64,000 nucleotides of DNA, from the NCBI RefSeq assembly GCF_900130055.1, contig NZ_FQXU01000016.1, forward strand, positions 1 to 64,000, given 5' to 3'. A program made the position numbers and the translations under genes. The notes below the pieces were generated by a model, which worked only from the letters and a program-made list of their open reading frames with translations, was not told the DNA's origin and made no database searches. Positions 61,535 through 64,000 of this stretch are shown here, in pieces; the first letter of the stretch is position 1; each line of letters begins with the position of its first letter. Origin of the DNA: Clostridium intestinale DSM 6191 (GTDB lineage: Bacteria > Bacillota > Clostridia > Clostridiales > Clostridiaceae).

Positions 61535-63796
61535 TTAATTTTTAGGTATAACATTTAGTTCCTTATTTATAACGCTTAATAATTCCTTTGGTATATTAAA
61601 TCTAGATCTCTTAGACATACTGTCTATAGTCATTAATCCCCTCATTGCACTCATTTGACTGCTTTCTGCAATGTCTCCAAAGTATTTCTTAAATACTGCT
61701 TTTGCTTCTTCGTTTTTATATAATTCATCAAGTGTGTCAAAAGTTGAATAGTATCCTTCTTTAAGTGTCACTTCTTGAACATCTGTTAAGTCAAATTTTT
61801 GGAACCAGTTAGTTACATGAGTTGTTGTTTCTGGCTTTTTAAGAACATAACTTTCATCTTCTTCTTCAGTTCTGTTTAATGTTATTTCATCAGTATAAGT
61901 GTTTTTATTATTATCAATAGCTTCAACTTTTACTATATTTTCCCCTAATTCTAATTTTACGTTAGAGAATTTCTTCATTGGCTCTTTATCATTTAGTTCA
62001 GCTATAAATTTTTCATTTACATAAAGCTTAATATTCTCTACATTTGATAATACTACTATATCATTCAATTCTTCATGTCTATTTACAAATCTGCTTCCTG
62101 CTAGTTTTACAAATAACTCTTTTGACCAGTAAGCCTTACATAAATAGAATGCATCCTTTTTAATTTTTCTATCTATAGTTACTAATCCTTTTTGATTTCT
62201 TCCTTTTTTACCGCCTTCATTTCTAATTTCACTACCAAAATCGAACATAGCCCATACGTAACCACCTAAAATAAACTCTCTTTCATTAAAAGTTTTTAGA
62301 GCGTTATTTTGGAATAACAATTGATATTCTTCTGTATAGTCTTTTACTGTTGGATTGTATGAATGAAGATCAGGGTTAGTATCTACCCCATACTCTGTAA
62401 CCATAACAGGTGTATTAGGTCTTGCATTATGGAATTCATCTAATCTGATTGCTAGATCTTTCATCTCTTTATAATACCATCCATAATATAGATTATATCC
62501 AACAAAATCGGTTATATCATTTAATGGACTTTCATTTGCTACAGAGTGGATATTGGCTTGTGCAATAAATCTGCTTGAATCTAACTCTCTAGCTATAGTA
62601 GCAAGTTCTTTAACCATTTCATATATCTTTTCATTTTCTATAGCTATTGTTATTTCATTTTGAACTCCCCAACAATATATAGAACTATGATTATATGCTT
62701 GTTTTATTAATCTTTCCAACTGATCCTTGGCATTTTTATTTTCTTTATCTGCTGTTGTTGGAACACTTATAAATGGTATCTCTGCCCATGCTAATATTCC
62801 TTCTCTATCACAAAGAGTGTAGAAATAATCATCATGTTGATAATGAGAAAGTCTTACGCTGTTTGCTCCCACTTCCTTAATTATTGACATGTCTAATTCC
62901 ATATGTTCCTTAGTTAAAGCATTACCTATTCCATCAAAATCCTGATGTCTGCTAACACCATTAAGTTTAATAGACTTACCATTTAAGAATACTCCTCTAT
63001 CTGGAGTTATTTCTACTGTTCTAAAGCCAATCTCTATAACTCTCTCATCATATATTTGCCCGTTATGAACTAAATCTATTTGTACTTTATAAAGGTAAGG
63101 ATTTTCTATTCCTTGCCAAACAATAACATCATTTATTGTTTCTAATAATTCAAAGTTCTCTTCTTTAGAAACGTTAACGTCAATTACCTTACTATATACA
63201 ATCTCTTCTTCTTTGTTTATTAATTTAAAATCTACCTTTACATCTTTTGTTTCAGCTAGTTCATTTATTATTTTTCCATTTATCTTTAATTCAAATTTAC
63301 CTTCACTTAATCCTTTTTGAGTTAAATATATACCATCTCTACTATTATCCATTAGATCAAAGTGAAGACTATCCCTAATTATTAAATTTACATCACGATA
63401 TAGTCCACCATAAAATGAAAAGTCAGCCATTAGAGGATATACTGCATCATTACGTCTATTATCTACTTTAATTGAAATAGTATTTTCCCCAGCTTTTAAG
63501 AAAGGAGTTAAAAACACTCTGTACATAGAAAATCCACAACTGCTTTCTCCAGCAAGTTCACCATTTACATATACCTTAGATACAAGTGATGCTGCACCTA
63601 TTTCCAAAAAAATAAACTTCTCTAACTCTTCCTCATTTATGTTTAAGCTTTTTTGATAACAACATTCTCCCTTAAACATCCCATTGCCACTTTGTCCATC
63701 TATTCCATTAAAACAATGTGGTAATGTAACACTCTCACTTACATTTTTATCTTTAATAAATAACCAGTTGTCATTTATATTTATTGTTTTCAACAT
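61535..63796 (-). CDS. GH2 beta-glycosidase (beta-galactosidase/beta-glucuronidase type)
   Basis: 753 residues. A jelly-roll sugar-binding domain (about 1-165), an Ig-like domain and the TIM barrel (about 270-560) with acid/base Glu in WGVQNEITI and nucleophile Glu in VMVTEYGVD are seen, then an Ig-like C-terminal part. An N-x-K motif (GRNQKGLVT) is present; it marks beta-glucuronidases but also occurs in some GH2 galactosidases, so the substrate is open. No signal peptide, so it acts in the cytoplasm. It lies 70 bp after a PTS EIIC gene. Being next to a glucuronate route, glucuronides are a reasonable guess. Confidence 0.88.
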   Translation of the reverse strand: MLKTININDNWLFIKDKNVSESVTLPHCFNGIDGQSGNGMFKGECCYQKSLNINEEELEKFIFLEIGAASLVSKVYVNGELAGESSCGFSMYRVFLTPFLKAGENTISIKVDNRRNDAVYPLMADFSFYGGLYRDVNLIIRDSLHFDLMDNSRDGIYLTQKGLSEGKFELKINGKIINELAETKDVKVDFKLINKEEEIVYSKVIDVNVSKEENFELLETINDVIVWQGIENPYLYKVQIDLVHNGQIYDERVIEIGFRTVEITPDRGVFLNGKSIKLNGVSRHQDFDGIGNALTKEHMELDMSIIKEVGANSVRLSHYQHDDYFYTLCDREGILAWAEIPFISVPTTADKENKNAKDQLERLIKQAYNHSSIYCWGVQNEITIAIENEKIYEMVKELATIARELDSSRFIAQANIHSVANESPLNDITDFVGYNLYYGWYYKEMKDLAIRLDEFHNARPNTPVMVTEYGVDTNPDLHSYNPTVKDYTEEYQLLFQNNALKTFNEREFILGGYVWAMFDFGSEIRNEGGKKGRNQKGLVTIDRKIKKDAFYLCKAYWSKELFVKLAGSRFVNRHEELNDIVVLSNVENIKLYVNEKFIAELNDKEPMKKFSNVKLELGENIVKVEAIDNNKNTYTDEITLNRTEEEDESYVLKKPETTTHVTNWFQKFDLTDVQEVTLKEGYYSTFDTLDELYKNEEAKAVFKKYFGDIAESSQMSAMRGLMTIDSMSKRSRFNIPKELLSVINKELNVIPKN

Positions 63797-63828
63797 GCTT
63801 CTCTCCTTTTCCTTCTAAACATATTCAA

Positions 63829-63858
63829 GCCACCACTCATACAAGTGGTGGCCTATTT
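63829..63858. terminator. Hairpin between EIIC and GH2 genes
   Basis: GCCACCACT-CATACA-AGTGGTGGC, a perfect 9-bp GC-rich stem. The T-run follows on the plus strand (CTATTTTTAAT); on the minus strand, where the genes lie, the tail is weak (TTGAATATG). It is therefore likely a partial terminator or processing hairpin within the operon. Confidence 0.65.
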
Positions 63859-63866
63859 TTAATATA

Positions 63867-64000
63867 TTAAGCTTCTGCTTTCATTTCTATCTCATGAGCT
63901 TCTTTGTCTGCCTTTTTAAAGAATGGATACCAAACAACCATTTGTAAAAGTACAAGTACTACTTGAAGTACAGCTATCTTCCAGCTACCTTCCATTAATC
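63867..64000 (-). CDS. PTS EIIC permease, C-terminal end (gene continues beyond window)
   Basis: The last 44 codons of a minus-strand gene reading LMEGSWKIAVLQVVLVLLQ, then VWYPFFKKADKEAHEIEMKAEA. It matches the end of lactose/cellobiose-family EIIC proteins (compare GGWRMALLQ and VYFPF in the EIIC at 5336). The upstream part is outside the window. It is followed after 70 bp by the GH2 glycosidase, which suggests one uptake-and-cleavage unit. Confidence 0.85.
   Translation of the reverse strand, partial: LMEGSWKIAVLQVVLVLLQMVVWYPFFKKADKEAHEIEMKAEA

Overview
The window reads as chromosomal DNA of a low-GC, endospore-forming anaerobe of Clostridium sensu stricto type. The evidence is the very AT-rich sequence, strong AGGAGG-type ribosome binding sites, a GerKA/KB/KC germinant receptor, an Rnf ferredoxin:NAD oxidoreductase operon, several PTS operons, a sortase (LPXTG) protein, and DUF1659/DUF2922 and DUF134 genes typical of Clostridia. 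I see no rRNA, tRNA, IS element, phage gene or CRISPR array. Species cannot be named from the sequence alone.

Layout. 0-7 kb: two closely related lactose/cellobiose-type PTS units, each behind a near-perfect sigma-54 promoter with a cre-like site and a cluster of GTGTTT motifs. They flank a 980-residue wall-anchored protein with two esterase units. 7-18 kb: housekeeping and stress genes, namely an acetyltransferase, an Rrf2 regulator with its operator-marked operon, an S66 peptidase, an ECF sigma/anti-sigma pair, a P-type ATPase behind a yybP-ykoY (Mn2+) riboswitch with two terminators, and a NAGPA-domain protein pair. 18-22 kb: rnfDGEAB without an adjacent rnfC, behind a long-stem leader terminator. 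22-28 kb: gerK operon, luxS, and a DUF134 / Fe-S membrane protein / NifX-like group.

28-35 kb: a glucitol-type PTS with a SorC regulator and a SAF-domain oxidoreductase resembling DXR-like (DXR-II) enzymes. The promoter/operator is duplicated at both operons, and no sorbitol-6-phosphate dehydrogenase is present. 35-39 kb: LacI and RpiR regulators around a GH4 6-phospho-glycosidase, and a ribbon-helix-helix-like protein preceded by a 13-unit array of 8-bp repeats. The same repeat family lies upstream of the ECF sigma gene 26 kb away. 39-48 kb: aldo/keto reductase and Gfo/Idh dehydrogenase behind a sigma-54-like promoter, then a beta-glucoside PTS operon with GH1 and a LevR-type regulator whose sigma-54 contact motifs look degenerate.

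48-52 kb: a GntR-controlled operon of a TIM-like isomerase, YjbQ and a class II aldolase. 52-59.5 kb: a complete D-glucuronate to pyruvate + glyceraldehyde-3-P set (uxaC, SDR-type uxuB, uxuA, kdgK, eda) with two AraC regulators. 59.5-64 kb: a small MGMT-like protein, a stand-alone FakA-C-like domain, an AAA ATPase, a GH2 glycosidase and the end of another PTS EIIC.

Most of the window is carbohydrate foraging: external glycosides, polyols and uronic acids are taken up, mostly by PTS, cut inside the cell and fed to glycolysis, each set under its own local regulator.
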